From assembly GCA_964658455.1 (NCBI GenBank), contig CAZZZA010000123.1:1-8792 (forward strand): DNA of 8,792 nt, given 5' to 3'. This DNA is from Lichenicola sp964658455 (GTDB lineage Bacteria; Pseudomonadota; Alphaproteobacteria; Acetobacterales; Acetobacteraceae). Position numbers and translations under genes: made by a program. This document shows, piece after piece, positions 1 to 8,792 of this stretch (position 1 is the first letter of the stretch; each line of letters opens with the position of its first letter). The notes below the pieces were generated by a model that ran no database searches, was not told where the DNA came from, and saw nothing but the letters and a program-made list of their open reading frames with translations.

Positions 1-1889
1 GCATCCGCGGCCTGCAATACACCCAGTTCAGCGTGCTGTTCGACGGCGTGCAGGTGCCAGGCTCGCCCGGCAACCTGTCGCCGCAGCCGGCGGCCTATTT
101 CGTCGCCAAGGATCTCGGCGCCATCACCGTCAACCGCGGTCCCGGCCCGGCCTCCACGGTGGGCTCGGCGACGTTCGGCGGCGACGTCGAGATCCGCTCG
201 CGCGACCCGTCCGCCACCGCGCAGGTCAACCCCTACGCCAGCTTCGGCTCGTTCGGCACCAGGCTGTTCGGCATCGAGGCCGATACCGGCCGCTTCGGCG
301 GCCTGCTCGCCGGCGGCCGGCTGTCGCTGGATATCCAGCGCGACGAGAGCCGCGGCGCGCTGACCGGCACCTCGGACGAGCGTCGCAACCTGTTCGCCAA
401 ATACATCCAGCCGCTCGGCGCCCGCACCACGCTGACCGCCGCGGTCAATCTCGACAATGCCGTCACCGACACACCCTACGGCACGCCGCTGGCGCTGATC
501 GATGCGTACGGGCGCAACTTCTCCCTGAACGACGATCCGCGCTCGCAGGCCTACGGGCCGTACAACCGCGACGCCTACACCACCGATTTCGAGTACCTGA
601 AGCTGGAGCACGATTTCGGCGGCGGGCTCGTGGTCTCCGACCAGCCCTACACCACCGCCTTCTACCATCGCGGCGTGCAGGGCAGCGACACCTCGCTCAG
701 CACCCCGAACCTGACCACCACCGCGCGCACGAACTACTATCTCGACGGCGCCAGGACGGTGCTGAACAACGACGTGCCGGGCGCGGCCTACAAGAACGAC
801 TATCGCGCCTGGGGCAACATCCTGCGCCTGGCCCAGGACACGCCCTGGGGACAGGGCCGCGCCGGCTTCTGGTTCGAGAGCGAGGACAATTCGCTTTACA
901 AGACCAACGTGGTGCTGACCCGCGACCAGCTGCAATACACCACGTCGCCCACCGGCTCGGCGTTCCAGTACCTGTATTTCGACCGGCTCACCACGGCGCA
1001 GCCCTATGTCGAGTTCGCCTGGCATCCGCTGCCGCGCCTGACCATCACCGCTGGCGTCAAATACAGCTCGGTGACGCGCTATCTCGACGGGCCGATCGTG
1101 CGCACCGTCAAGGGCCCGGCCACCGACCACGCCACCTACAACAAGCCGCTGCCGTCGCTCGACGTGAACTACCGGATCGGCACCGGCTGGTCGGTCTACG
1201 CCCAGGCCGCCAAGGGCTTCCTGACCCCGCCGCTGAACGTGTTCTACGCCAGGATCGTCAACAGCGTGCAGCCCTCGACCACCGAGAACACCCAGATCGG
1301 CACCGTCTACCAGCGCGGATGGCTGAGCGCGGATGCCGACCTGTACGACATCCAGTACCTGAACTACATTGCCTCTTCGGTCATCGGCACCAACACGCTC
1401 TACACCAACCAGGGCGGCGCGACCTTCAAGGGGGTGGAGCTGGAGGCGACCGCGCAGGTCGGGCTCGGCTTCGCGCTCTATGCCAACGGCTCGCTGAACG
1501 ACGCCCGCTACCACCAGGGCGCGCAGATCGCGCAGGCGCCACGACGCACCGCCACCGCCGGCGTGCTGTTCGACCGCAAGGGCGCGTTCCTGGCCACCGA
1601 CCGGGTCGATGCCTCGTTCCTGATCAAGGATGTCGGCCCGCAATGGGGCACCGATACCGGCTTCGTGAACCGGTTCCCGATCAAGTCGTACGATACCGCC
1701 GACCTGGCGCTGCACTACCTGCTGCCGGTGAGGGCCGGGCGCCATCTCGACCTCGGCGTGCAGGTCAGCAACCTGTTCAACAACACCAGCCTGATCGGCT
1801 ATGCCGGCGCCGCCGCCGGCAACGGCGCCGCGCTGTACTGGGTCAATGCCGGACGCGGCGTGTTCTTCAGCGTCGCCTCGACGCTCTAG
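1..1889 (+). CDS. TonB-dependent outer-membrane receptor, 5'-truncated by the window edge
   Basis: The reading frame is open from base 3, so about 628 residues are visible and the signal peptide, TonB box and first part of the plug lie to the left. A GTG at 33 is only an internal valine, because plug sequence (IRGLQYTQF) is already encoded before it. The plug shows the family's DGV-x-V-P motif near 42-60 and the conserved VNRGPGPASTVGSATFGG segment at 129-182, which corresponds to the usual RGP...G..A.GG motif. The rest alternates short polar turns with aromatic-rich strands, as in a 22-stranded barrel. Late family signatures include YTNQGGATFKGVELEA (about 1401-1449) and VSNLFNN (about 1764-1784). 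Such receptors take up iron chelates, cobalamin, sugars or other scarce ligands using TonB/ExbB/ExbD energy. The ligand cannot be told here. The protein ends in SVASTL rather than the usual terminal aromatic. The gene converges on ssb with a 28-bp gap. Family call is firm; substrate is unknown. Confidence 0.93.
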   Translation, partial: IRGLQYTQFSVLFDGVQVPGSPGNLSPQPAAYFVAKDLGAITVNRGPGPASTVGSATFGGDVEIRSRDPSATAQVNPYASFGSFGTRLFGIEADTGRFGGLLAGGRLSLDIQRDESRGALTGTSDERRNLFAKYIQPLGARTTLTAAVNLDNAVTDTPYGTPLALIDAYGRNFSLNDDPRSQAYGPYNRDAYTTDFEYLKLEHDFGGGLVVSDQPYTTAFYHRGVQGSDTSLSTPNLTTTARTNYYLDGARTVLNNDVPGAAYKNDYRAWGNILRLAQDTPWGQGRAGFWFESEDNSLYKTNVVLTRDQLQYTTSPTGSAFQYLYFDRLTTAQPYVEFAWHPLPRLTITAGVKYSSVTRYLDGPIVRTVKGPATDHATYNKPLPSLDVNYRIGTGWSVYAQAAKGFLTPPLNVFYARIVNSVQPSTTENTQIGTVYQRGWLSADADLYDIQYLNYIASSVIGTNTLYTNQGGATFKGVELEATAQVGLGFALYANGSLNDARYHQGAQIAQAPRRTATAGVLFDRKGAFLATDRVDASFLIKDVGPQWGTDTGFVNRFPIKSYDTADLALHYLLPVRAGRHLDLGVQVSNLFNNTSLIGYAGAAAGNGAALYWVNAGRGVFFSVASTL

Positions 1890-1917
1890 CGGCCCGCTCG
1901 CCGGTCAGCCGGACGGT

Positions 1918-2469
1918 TCAGAACGGAATCTCGTCGTCCAGGTCGCCGCCGGACGGCTCCCAGCCGCCGGAACCGCCGCCCTGGTTGCCCTGGTTGCCGC
2001 CGCCGCCAGGCGCCCTGCCGGCCGGGCGCGCCGGGCTGGTGGAACGGGTGGATCCGCCGCCACCACTGTAGCCGCCGCCGCCATAGCCGCCCTCGCCACC
2101 GCCCTCGTCACCGCCGCGGTTGGAGTCGATCAGCGTCAGTTCGCCACGGAAGCGGTCGATCACCACCTCGGTGGTGTATTTCTCCTGGCCGGACTGGTCG
2201 GTCCATTTGCGGGTCTGCAGCGAGCCCTCGATATAGACCTTGCGGCCCTTCTTCAGGAACCGCTCCGCCACGTCGCCCAGGCGCTCGTTGAACACCACCA
2301 CCCGGTGCCACTCGGTCTTTTCCTTGCGCTCGCCCGACGCCTTGTCGTTCCAGCTCTCGCTGGTGGCGAGGCTGAAGCTGACGATCTTGCTGCCGTTCTG
2401 GGCGTTGCGGACCTCCGGGTCCTTGCCCAGGTTTCCGACCAGGATCACCTTGTTGACGCTGCCGGCCAT
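1918..2469 (-). CDS. ssb: Single-stranded DNA-binding protein SSB
   Basis: This 183-residue protein binds and protects single-stranded DNA in replication, recombination and repair, normally as a homotetramer. Residues 1-115 form the OB fold, opening with NKVILVGNLGKDPEVR and including tryptophans W40, W54 and W88 at places where DNA-stacking aromatics are expected. Residues 117-175 are a disordered linker rich in Gly with some Asn, Gln, Ser and Pro. A 9-bp tandem repeat (1979-1996) encodes its NQG-NQG stretch. The C-terminus is the acidic tip DLDDEIPF, the docking peptide for partner proteins, so the gene is intact. The start ATG (2467-2469) has a weak purine-rich site (GGGAA) just upstream. 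Its length is normal for the family. It is divergent from uvrA, as in E. coli, where the pair shares LexA control. An SOS box and a candidate promoter lie in the gap. The linker DNA is the most Gly-codon-biased stretch of the window, but nothing suggests transfer. Confidence 0.98.
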   Translation of the reverse strand: MAGSVNKVILVGNLGKDPEVRNAQNGSKIVSFSLATSESWNDKASGERKEKTEWHRVVVFNERLGDVAERFLKKGRKVYIEGSLQTRKWTDQSGQEKYTTEVVIDRFRGELTLIDSNRGGDEGGGEGGYGGGGYSGGGGSTRSTSPARPAGRAPGGGGNQGNQGGGSGGWEPSGGDLDDEIPF

Positions 2470-2524
2470 CGCAATTTCCCGTCTTCATCAACCGGTCCGC
2501 CATCGGCGCACCGGATTTCACCGC

Positions 2525-2553
2525 AATAGAGCGTGCCCTTACCTACGCGTCAC
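2525..2553 (-). promoter_or_regulatory. Candidate sigma70-type promoter for ssb
   Basis: Read on the minus strand, GTGACG (2548-2553) and TCTATT (2525-2530) are separated by exactly 17 bases. Each matches its consensus hexamer (TTGACA, TATAAT) at four of six positions. Transcription would start near 2518, giving a leader of about 50 bases before the ssb ATG. The SOS box lies just upstream of the -35 element on this strand, so LexA bound there could touch but not fully cover this promoter. This is inference from pattern and spacing only. Confidence 0.4.
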
Positions 2554-2565
2554 GCTATACGCGCG

Positions 2566-2592
2566 GAACGTGAACAGACAATGAACTGGAAC
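2566..2592. promoter_or_regulatory. LexA-binding SOS box of alphaproteobacterial type between ssb and uvrA
   Basis: Two GAAC tetramers at 2572-2575 and 2583-2586 are spaced by seven bases. This is GTTC-N7-GTTC on the other strand, the established LexA operator of alphaproteobacteria. Two further GAACs flank it at 2566-2569 and 2589-2592, giving a symmetrical series GAAC-N2-GAAC-N7-GAAC-N2-GAAC, or equally two GAAC-N2-GAAC units 17 bp apart. The core box ends 11 bp before the uvrA start codon and directly follows a possible uvrA -10 element (CTATAC, 2555-2560, with no good -35). Bound LexA would therefore block uvrA transcription or its start. Its effect on ssb, whose candidate promoter lies on the far side, is less clear. 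Identification rests on exact motif spacing plus the repair genes on both sides. Confidence 0.8.
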
Positions 2593-2597
2593 CTCGC

Positions 2598-5525
<2,928 letters not shown>

Positions 5526-5547
5526 TTTCCAGGTTCGAGAGACAGAG

Positions 5548-6426
5548 ATGAGCGACACGACCAAGACCGTCGGCTTCGTCGGCTACGGGGCGATGGCCCG
5601 GCTGATGGCGCAGAACATCCGCGCCGCCGGCTATGCGACGCTGGCCTACACGCCGTCGGCGACGCACGACCAGGCCGCCGACGGCACCAGGATGCTGCGC
5701 TCGGCAAGGGCCCTGGCGCAGGCGAGCGACATCGTCCTGGTCTCGGTGCCCAACGATTCGGCGCTGCAGGCCTCGGCCTATGGCGAGGACGGCTTCCTTG
5801 CCGGCCTGGCAGAGGGCGGGCTGGTGATCAACACCAGCTCGGTGTCGCCGGACGCGTCGCGCCGCCTGGCGCAGGCCGGCGACGCGCACAAGCTCGCGGT
5901 GCTGGACGCGCCGGTGTCCGGCAGCACCCCGGAGGCGGAAAAGGGCGCGCTGGTGGTGCTGGTCGGCGGGTCGGAGGCCGATCTGGCACGGGCGCGGCCG
6001 ATCCTGGACGCGATCGGCCAGCGGACCATCCATGTCGGGCCGGCCGGGCACGGCTCGACCATCAAGCTGGTGGTCAACGGCATCATGGTCTCGACCATGG
6101 CGGCGATCGCGGAGGGGATCGGCTACGGCGTCGCCGCCGGGCTCGATCGCGACACGCTGCTCACCACCCTGTCCGGCCTCGCCGTCGTGTCGCCGCACCA
6201 TCAGGGCAAGATCAGGAGCGCCGGCGGCGGCGACCTCGAGCCCAGGTTCCCGACCGCGCTCGCGCACAAGGATCTGGGGCTGCTGCTGGCCGACGCCGCC
6301 GCGCACCGCGTGCCGGTGCCGACCGTCGCCGCCGCCACCCAGCTGCTGTCGCTGACCATGCAGCGCCACGCGAAGGCGGATTATTCCGCGGTGCTGCCGA
6401 CCGTGGAGACCCTGGCCGGCGCCTGA
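5548..6426 (+). CDS. NAD(P)-dependent oxidoreductase, 3-hydroxyisobutyrate dehydrogenase family
   Basis: This 292-residue protein belongs to the beta-hydroxyacid dehydrogenase family, cytoplasmic enzymes that interconvert beta-hydroxyacids and semialdehydes or keto forms. The N-terminal Rossmann fold opens with VGFVGYGAMA (8-17). The substrate-binding motif is DAPVSGSTPEAEKGAL (120-135, usually DAPVSGG). The catalytic lysine is K173 in GHGSTIKLVVN, and the second conserved lysine is K241 in HKDLGL. There is no acidic residue at the end of the second strand (AYTPSA, 33-38), which suggests NADP rather than NAD; this is inference. The length is normal for the family. The start at 5548 is chosen because it begins just before the Rossmann motif and follows a purine-rich stretch (GAGAGACAGAG). 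Longer in-frame starts would lie inside uvrA. It begins 22 bp after the uvrA stop with no terminator between, so it probably shares that transcript. It could be 3-hydroxyisobutyrate dehydrogenase, tartronate semialdehyde reductase or glyoxylate/succinic semialdehyde reductase; sequence alone does not decide. Confidence 0.9.
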   Translation: MSDTTKTVGFVGYGAMARLMAQNIRAAGYATLAYTPSATHDQAADGTRMLRSARALAQASDIVLVSVPNDSALQASAYGEDGFLAGLAEGGLVINTSSVSPDASRRLAQAGDAHKLAVLDAPVSGSTPEAEKGALVVLVGGSEADLARARPILDAIGQRTIHVGPAGHGSTIKLVVNGIMVSTMAAIAEGIGYGVAAGLDRDTLLTTLSGLAVVSPHHQGKIRSAGGGDLEPRFPTALAHKDLGLLLADAAAHRVPVPTVAAATQLLSLTMQRHAKADYSAVLPTVETLAGA

Positions 6427-7226
6427 GCCGTCTCGATCCCGGCGGCGCGCATCGCCGGCAGCGCGGCGCGGCTGACCGGGACCACCAGGCTGTTCTCCAG
6501 CACCAGCTGCCAGCCCTGCCCGCGCCGCTCGGCGCGGGCGCGGCATCCCCTGGCCACCCAGAACGACCGGTGCGGCTGCCAGCCGCTGGACGCGCCCAGC
6601 ATCTCGGTGGCGTCGCGCAGCCGGAGCAGCACCAGGCTGCTGGCGCCGACGGTGTGGATGCGCAGGTAGTGGTCCTCCGCCTCCAGCGCCAGCAGGCGGC
6701 GTCCGGCGAGGTCCGGCGCATGGCGGGCCAGGAACGCCGCGCCCTCCTGCCGGGGAACGCCGGCCGTCGCCGCTTCGACCGCCGTCGGGGACGGCGCCGC
6801 CGCGACCGGCGCGGCGGCCTGGAACAGCCCGCGATAGGCGAAGGCGATCACCAGCCCCAGCGCCAGCGATTCGCCGTAGAGCGGCAGCAGACCGGCGGTG
6901 TGCCCGGTCACGATCCAGAGCGACAGTTCGGTGCCGGCGGCGGCCGGGATCGAGCCGGCGACGACCATCAGCACCACCGACCGGGGTCCGGCGAGCGACG
7001 GCGTCAGGGCGGCGACCAGCCGGCGACCGGCCGCCAGACCGAGTTTCCAGAACAGCGCGCAGGCCAGGAAATAGCCGAACCGGACCGGCAGGCCGAGCCG
7101 CCAGGTGCCCCAGGGCGCCATCAGGCTGAGCAGCATCGCCACCAGCAGCGCGGTCGCCCAGCCGGCGGCGATCTGCCCGCCTCGGCGCCGCGTCCCGCCG
7201 CCAGCCGCCCCGGCCGCCTCGGTCAT
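6381..7226 (-). CDS. Membrane-anchored LytTR-domain transcriptional regulator
   Basis: This 281-residue protein joins an N-terminal membrane part to a C-terminal LytTR DNA-binding domain. Hydrophobic segments lie at about 20-38, 48-67, 82-106 and 116-136, so three or four helices are likely. A Pro/Ala-rich linker follows (137-160). The LytTR domain (about 165-265) shows the usual landmarks: LEAEDHYLRIHT (181-192), LLRLRDATEML (200-210), HRSFWVARG (219-227) and VPVSRAALP (249-257). LytTR proteins bind direct repeats and bend DNA. There is no receiver domain, so the membrane part probably senses the signal directly, as in other membrane-bound LytTR proteins. The ATG is preceded by a good Shine-Dalgarno (GAAGGGA). 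Its last 15 codons overlap the oxidoreductase gene tail to tail. It is divergent from a membrane protein/hydrolase pair, which is a natural candidate target. The DNA-binding domain is a secure call; the signal and targets are unknown. Confidence 0.88.
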   Translation of the reverse strand: MTEAAGAAGGGTRRRGGQIAAGWATALLVAMLLSLMAPWGTWRLGLPVRFGYFLACALFWKLGLAAGRRLVAALTPSLAGPRSVVLMVVAGSIPAAAGTELSLWIVTGHTAGLLPLYGESLALGLVIAFAYRGLFQAAAPVAAAPSPTAVEAATAGVPRQEGAAFLARHAPDLAGRRLLALEAEDHYLRIHTVGASSLVLLRLRDATEMLGASSGWQPHRSFWVARGCRARAERRGQGWQLVLENSLVVPVSRAALPAMRAAGIETAQAPARVSTVGSTAE

Positions 7227-7361
7227 CGATGTCCCTTCGCGCTTCGTGAAACGACGCTAGCAGCGATTGACGAAGATCGGGCAGCTTTTGGCGCAACCAT
7301 GGTTGCCGCGCGCCGAAGCGGTCCGGCATGCAGGCGCCATCCCGTCCAGGAGCGCCGTGCC
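7227..7361. promoter_or_regulatory. Divergent intergenic control region with a 14-bp perfect palindrome
   Basis: This 135-bp gap must hold promoters for the LytTR gene and for the membrane protein/hydrolase pair. The clearest structure is the perfect palindrome GCAACCATGGTTGC (7293-7306). A looser inverted repeat, CTTCGT (7242-7247) with ACGAAG (7270-7275), encloses a shorter CGCT-AGC-AGCG element (7255-7265). A TTGACG that could be a -35 on the plus strand lies at 7267-7272, but no convincing -10 follows at 16-18 bases. AGGAG at 7348-7352, nine bases before ATG 7362, is the ribosome-binding site that fixes the start of the membrane protein. No classic LytTR double 9-bp repeat could be assigned with confidence. 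Confidence 0.4.
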
Positions 7362-7877
7362 ATGAATTTCGCCAAGCAGCTTCTCCTCCACACCCCGGTC
7401 TGGGTCTATCTGCTGCTCGCCTATCTGGCCTATCAGGGCGTCCGCGCCCTGGGTCCGCAGACGCTGACGGTCCGGCGCATGCTGGCCGTGCCGGTGCTGT
7501 TCGTACTGATCGGCCTCGCCAACCTGCTGGCCGTGCGGGCCGGGCCGTCGGCGCTGCTGGTCTGGCTCGCCGCACTGCTGCTGGCGACGCCGCTCGGCAT
7601 GCTGACCAGCCCGCGACTGCTCGCGGTCGACGCCGAGGCCGGGCTGGTGCGACGCACCGGCAGCGTGGCACCGCTGGTGCGCAATGTCGGCGTGTTCCTC
7701 GTGCAGTACGTTGTCGCGGTCGCGGCGGCGCTGCATCCGGTCGGGCAGCAGCACGCGCTGCTGCTGATGCTCGGCCGAGCGGTCTCCGGCGCCACCGCCG
7801 GCTATTTCATCGGCTGGGTGCTGGCGTTCCGCGGCCAGTATCGCACCGCGCCGCGTCTCGCGCTCAAGGCGGCCTGA
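7362..7877 (+). CDS. Small integral membrane protein (DUF6622-like)
   Basis: This 171-residue protein is mostly hydrophobic, with five likely membrane helices at about 12-30, 40-58, 64-82, 107-126 and 137-156. The N-terminus (QLLLHTPVWVYLLLAYLAYQG) resembles the HTPVWV-type opening that I associate with the uncharacterised family DUF6622; that link is from memory and not checked. Between helices 3 and 4 lies a short soluble stretch with a VDAEAGLVRRTGS turn (89-101), and the C-terminus is short and basic. No catalytic motif is visible. The ATG is chosen for its AGGAG Shine-Dalgarno nine bases upstream and because hydrophobic sequence begins right after it; the same frame is open far upstream only as antisense of the LytTR gene. 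The next gene starts one base after its stop, so the two are almost certainly cotranscribed and translationally coupled. Function is unknown; a membrane partner or immunity-like role for the exported hydrolase is speculation. Confidence 0.82.
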   Translation: MNFAKQLLLHTPVWVYLLLAYLAYQGVRALGPQTLTVRRMLAVPVLFVLIGLANLLAVRAGPSALLVWLAALLLATPLGMLTSPRLLAVDAEAGLVRRTGSVAPLVRNVGVFLVQYVVAVAAALHPVGQQHALLLMLGRAVSGATAGYFIGWVLAFRGQYRTAPRLALKAA

Positions 7878-7878
7878 G

Positions 7879-8792
7879 ATGGCCCGGCCCGTGCCGATCC
7901 GCCTGCTGCTGGCCGGCCTGGCCCTCGCCCTGGCCGCCGGCGCGTCGCCGGTGCGCAGCGCCCAGGCCTCCCCGGTGGGCTTCACCGAAATCGCGGTGCC
8001 GCAGCCGGGCGCCGCGCCGCTCGAGGCCGGCATCTGGTATCCGACCGAGGCCGCCGCGAGCATGCAGGCGCTCGGCCTCCTTGAGCAGCGTGTGGCCAGG
8101 GACGCGCCGGTGCAGGCCGGCCGCCACCCGCTGGTGGTGATGTCGCATGGCAATGGCGGCTGGTTCGGCGGCCATCTCGATACCGCGCTGGTGCTCGCCG
8201 CCGCCGGGTTCGTGGTCGCGGCGCCGACCCATGCCGGCGACAACTATCGCGACCAGAGCCGCGCCACCGACCTGCCGGCGCGTCCGCGACAGCTCGACGA
8301 CACCATCGACGCGGTGCTGCGCCGCTGGTCCGGCCGCGGCGCGGTCGATCCGGACGCGATCGGGCTGTTCGGCTTCTCGTCCGGCGGGCTGACGGTGCTG
8401 GTGGTCGCCGGCGGCGTGCCGGACCTGACGCGGGTCGCGCCGTTCTGCGCCGGCCACCCGGCAAACTATGCCTGCACGCTGCTGCGCGCGCATCCGGCAC
8501 CGCTGCCGGTTGCCGCGAGCTGGCGCCACGATCCGCGCATCCGCGCCGTGGTGGCGGCGGCGCCGGCGCTGGGCTTCAGCTTCGGCGCCGACGGGCTCGC
8601 CGGGGTGCGGGTGCCGGTGCAGCTCTGGCAGGCGGAGCAGGACCGAGTCGAGCCGGCGCCGGACTTCGTCGAACCGGTGCTGGCCGGGCTGCGGCGGGCC
8701 GGCGCGCCGGTCGAGTATCACGCCGTGCCAGGCGCCGACCACTGGGATTTCCTGGCCCCGTGCAGCGCCGCGCTGGCGAAGGCGGCGCCGCA
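7879..8792 (+). CDS. Exported alpha/beta hydrolase, dienelactone-hydrolase-like (3'-truncated)
   Basis: The frame is open from ATG 7879 to the right edge, giving 304 visible residues without a stop. A signal peptide is clear: MARPVPIR, a Leu/Ala-rich core (9-22), and a likely cleavage site after AQA (28-30), so the enzyme probably acts in the periplasm or outside. The hydrolase fold follows: oxyanion-hole region VVMSHGNGG (86-94), nucleophile elbow GFSSGG with S167, a candidate acid D255 in QAEQDRVEP, and the catalytic histidine H288 in GADHWDF. Order and spacing fit a Ser-Asp-His triad. The overall pattern resembles predicted dienelactone hydrolases and PAF-acetylhydrolase-like esterases; the substrate is unknown. 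Four cysteines are visible in the mature part: two close together in APFCAGHPANYACTLL could pair in the periplasm, one lies near the end in APCSAAL. Given the His position the end is probably near. It starts one base after the membrane protein's stop, with AAGGCGG upstream inside that gene. Confidence 0.9.
   Translation, partial: MARPVPIRLLLAGLALALAAGASPVRSAQASPVGFTEIAVPQPGAAPLEAGIWYPTEAAASMQALGLLEQRVARDAPVQAGRHPLVVMSHGNGGWFGGHLDTALVLAAAGFVVAAPTHAGDNYRDQSRATDLPARPRQLDDTIDAVLRRWSGRGAVDPDAIGLFGFSSGGLTVLVVAGGVPDLTRVAPFCAGHPANYACTLLRAHPAPLPVAASWRHDPRIRAVVAAAPALGFSFGADGLAGVRVPVQLWQAEQDRVEPAPDFVEPVLAGLRRAGAPVEYHAVPGADHWDFLAPCSAALAKAAP

Noticed and set aside
1890..1917. CCGG-TCAG-CCGG hairpin (1901-1912) between the converging receptor and ssb genes as a terminator
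   Set aside because: The stem is only four base pairs and there is no T-run on either strand, so it does not support an intrinsic terminator.
1979..1996. 9-bp tandem repeat in ssb as a phase-variable slippage tract
   Set aside because: Only two copies are present and a change would add or remove three residues in frame in a disordered linker. It fits ordinary Gly/Asn/Gln linker sequence.
2453..2458. TTGACG inside the start of ssb as a -35 element for uvrA
   Set aside because: No -10-like hexamer lies 16-18 bases downstream (TTCCCG at 2476-2481).
6570..7361. Plus-strand extension of the membrane-protein frame back to 6570
   Set aside because: The added 264 residues are the antisense of the LytTR gene and rich in Gln/Arg/Gly. 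The ATG at 7362 has a Shine-Dalgarno and begins the hydrophobic protein.

Overview
The window is GC-rich (about 70% by eye) chromosomal DNA, almost wholly coding, from what is most likely an alphaproteobacterium. The best evidence is a GAAC-N7-GAAC direct repeat between two DNA-repair genes, which is the alphaproteobacterial type of LexA (SOS) operator. The SSB tip DDEIPF and the CPVSG form of the first UvrA zinc site fit this. An Acetobacteraceae/Rhodospirillales-like host is possible, but that is inference from general protein character only.

Layout, left to right. (1) The 3' part of a TonB-dependent outer-membrane receptor (1-1889, +), cut by the left edge. (2) Converging on it, ssb (1918-2469, -). 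(3) A 128-bp divergent control region (2470-2597) with a candidate ssb promoter and the SOS box. (4) uvrA (2598-5525, +, TTG start). (5) After 22 bp, a 3-hydroxyisobutyrate-dehydrogenase-family NAD(P)-dependent oxidoreductase (5548-6426, +), probably on the uvrA transcript. (6) A membrane-anchored LytTR-type regulator (6381-7226, -), whose 3' end overlaps the oxidoreductase by 46 bp. (7) A 135-bp divergent intergenic region with a perfect 14-bp palindrome. (8) A five-helix small membrane protein (7362-7877, +), followed after one base by (9) an exported alpha/beta hydrolase (7879 to the right edge, +), cut by the window end.

How the genes work together. ssb and uvrA form the familiar divergent repair pair: SSB coats single-stranded DNA and UvrA recognises lesions for nucleotide excision repair, and a shared LexA site would induce one or both after DNA damage. 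The right end looks like a small local module: a membrane-embedded LytTR regulator facing a tightly coupled membrane protein plus secreted hydrolase pair, which it may control. The signal and the hydrolase substrate cannot be read from the sequence. No RNA genes, insertion sequences, CRISPR arrays, phage genes or attachment sites were seen. No clear previously undescribed system is present; the LytTR/membrane protein/hydrolase module is the least explained part.
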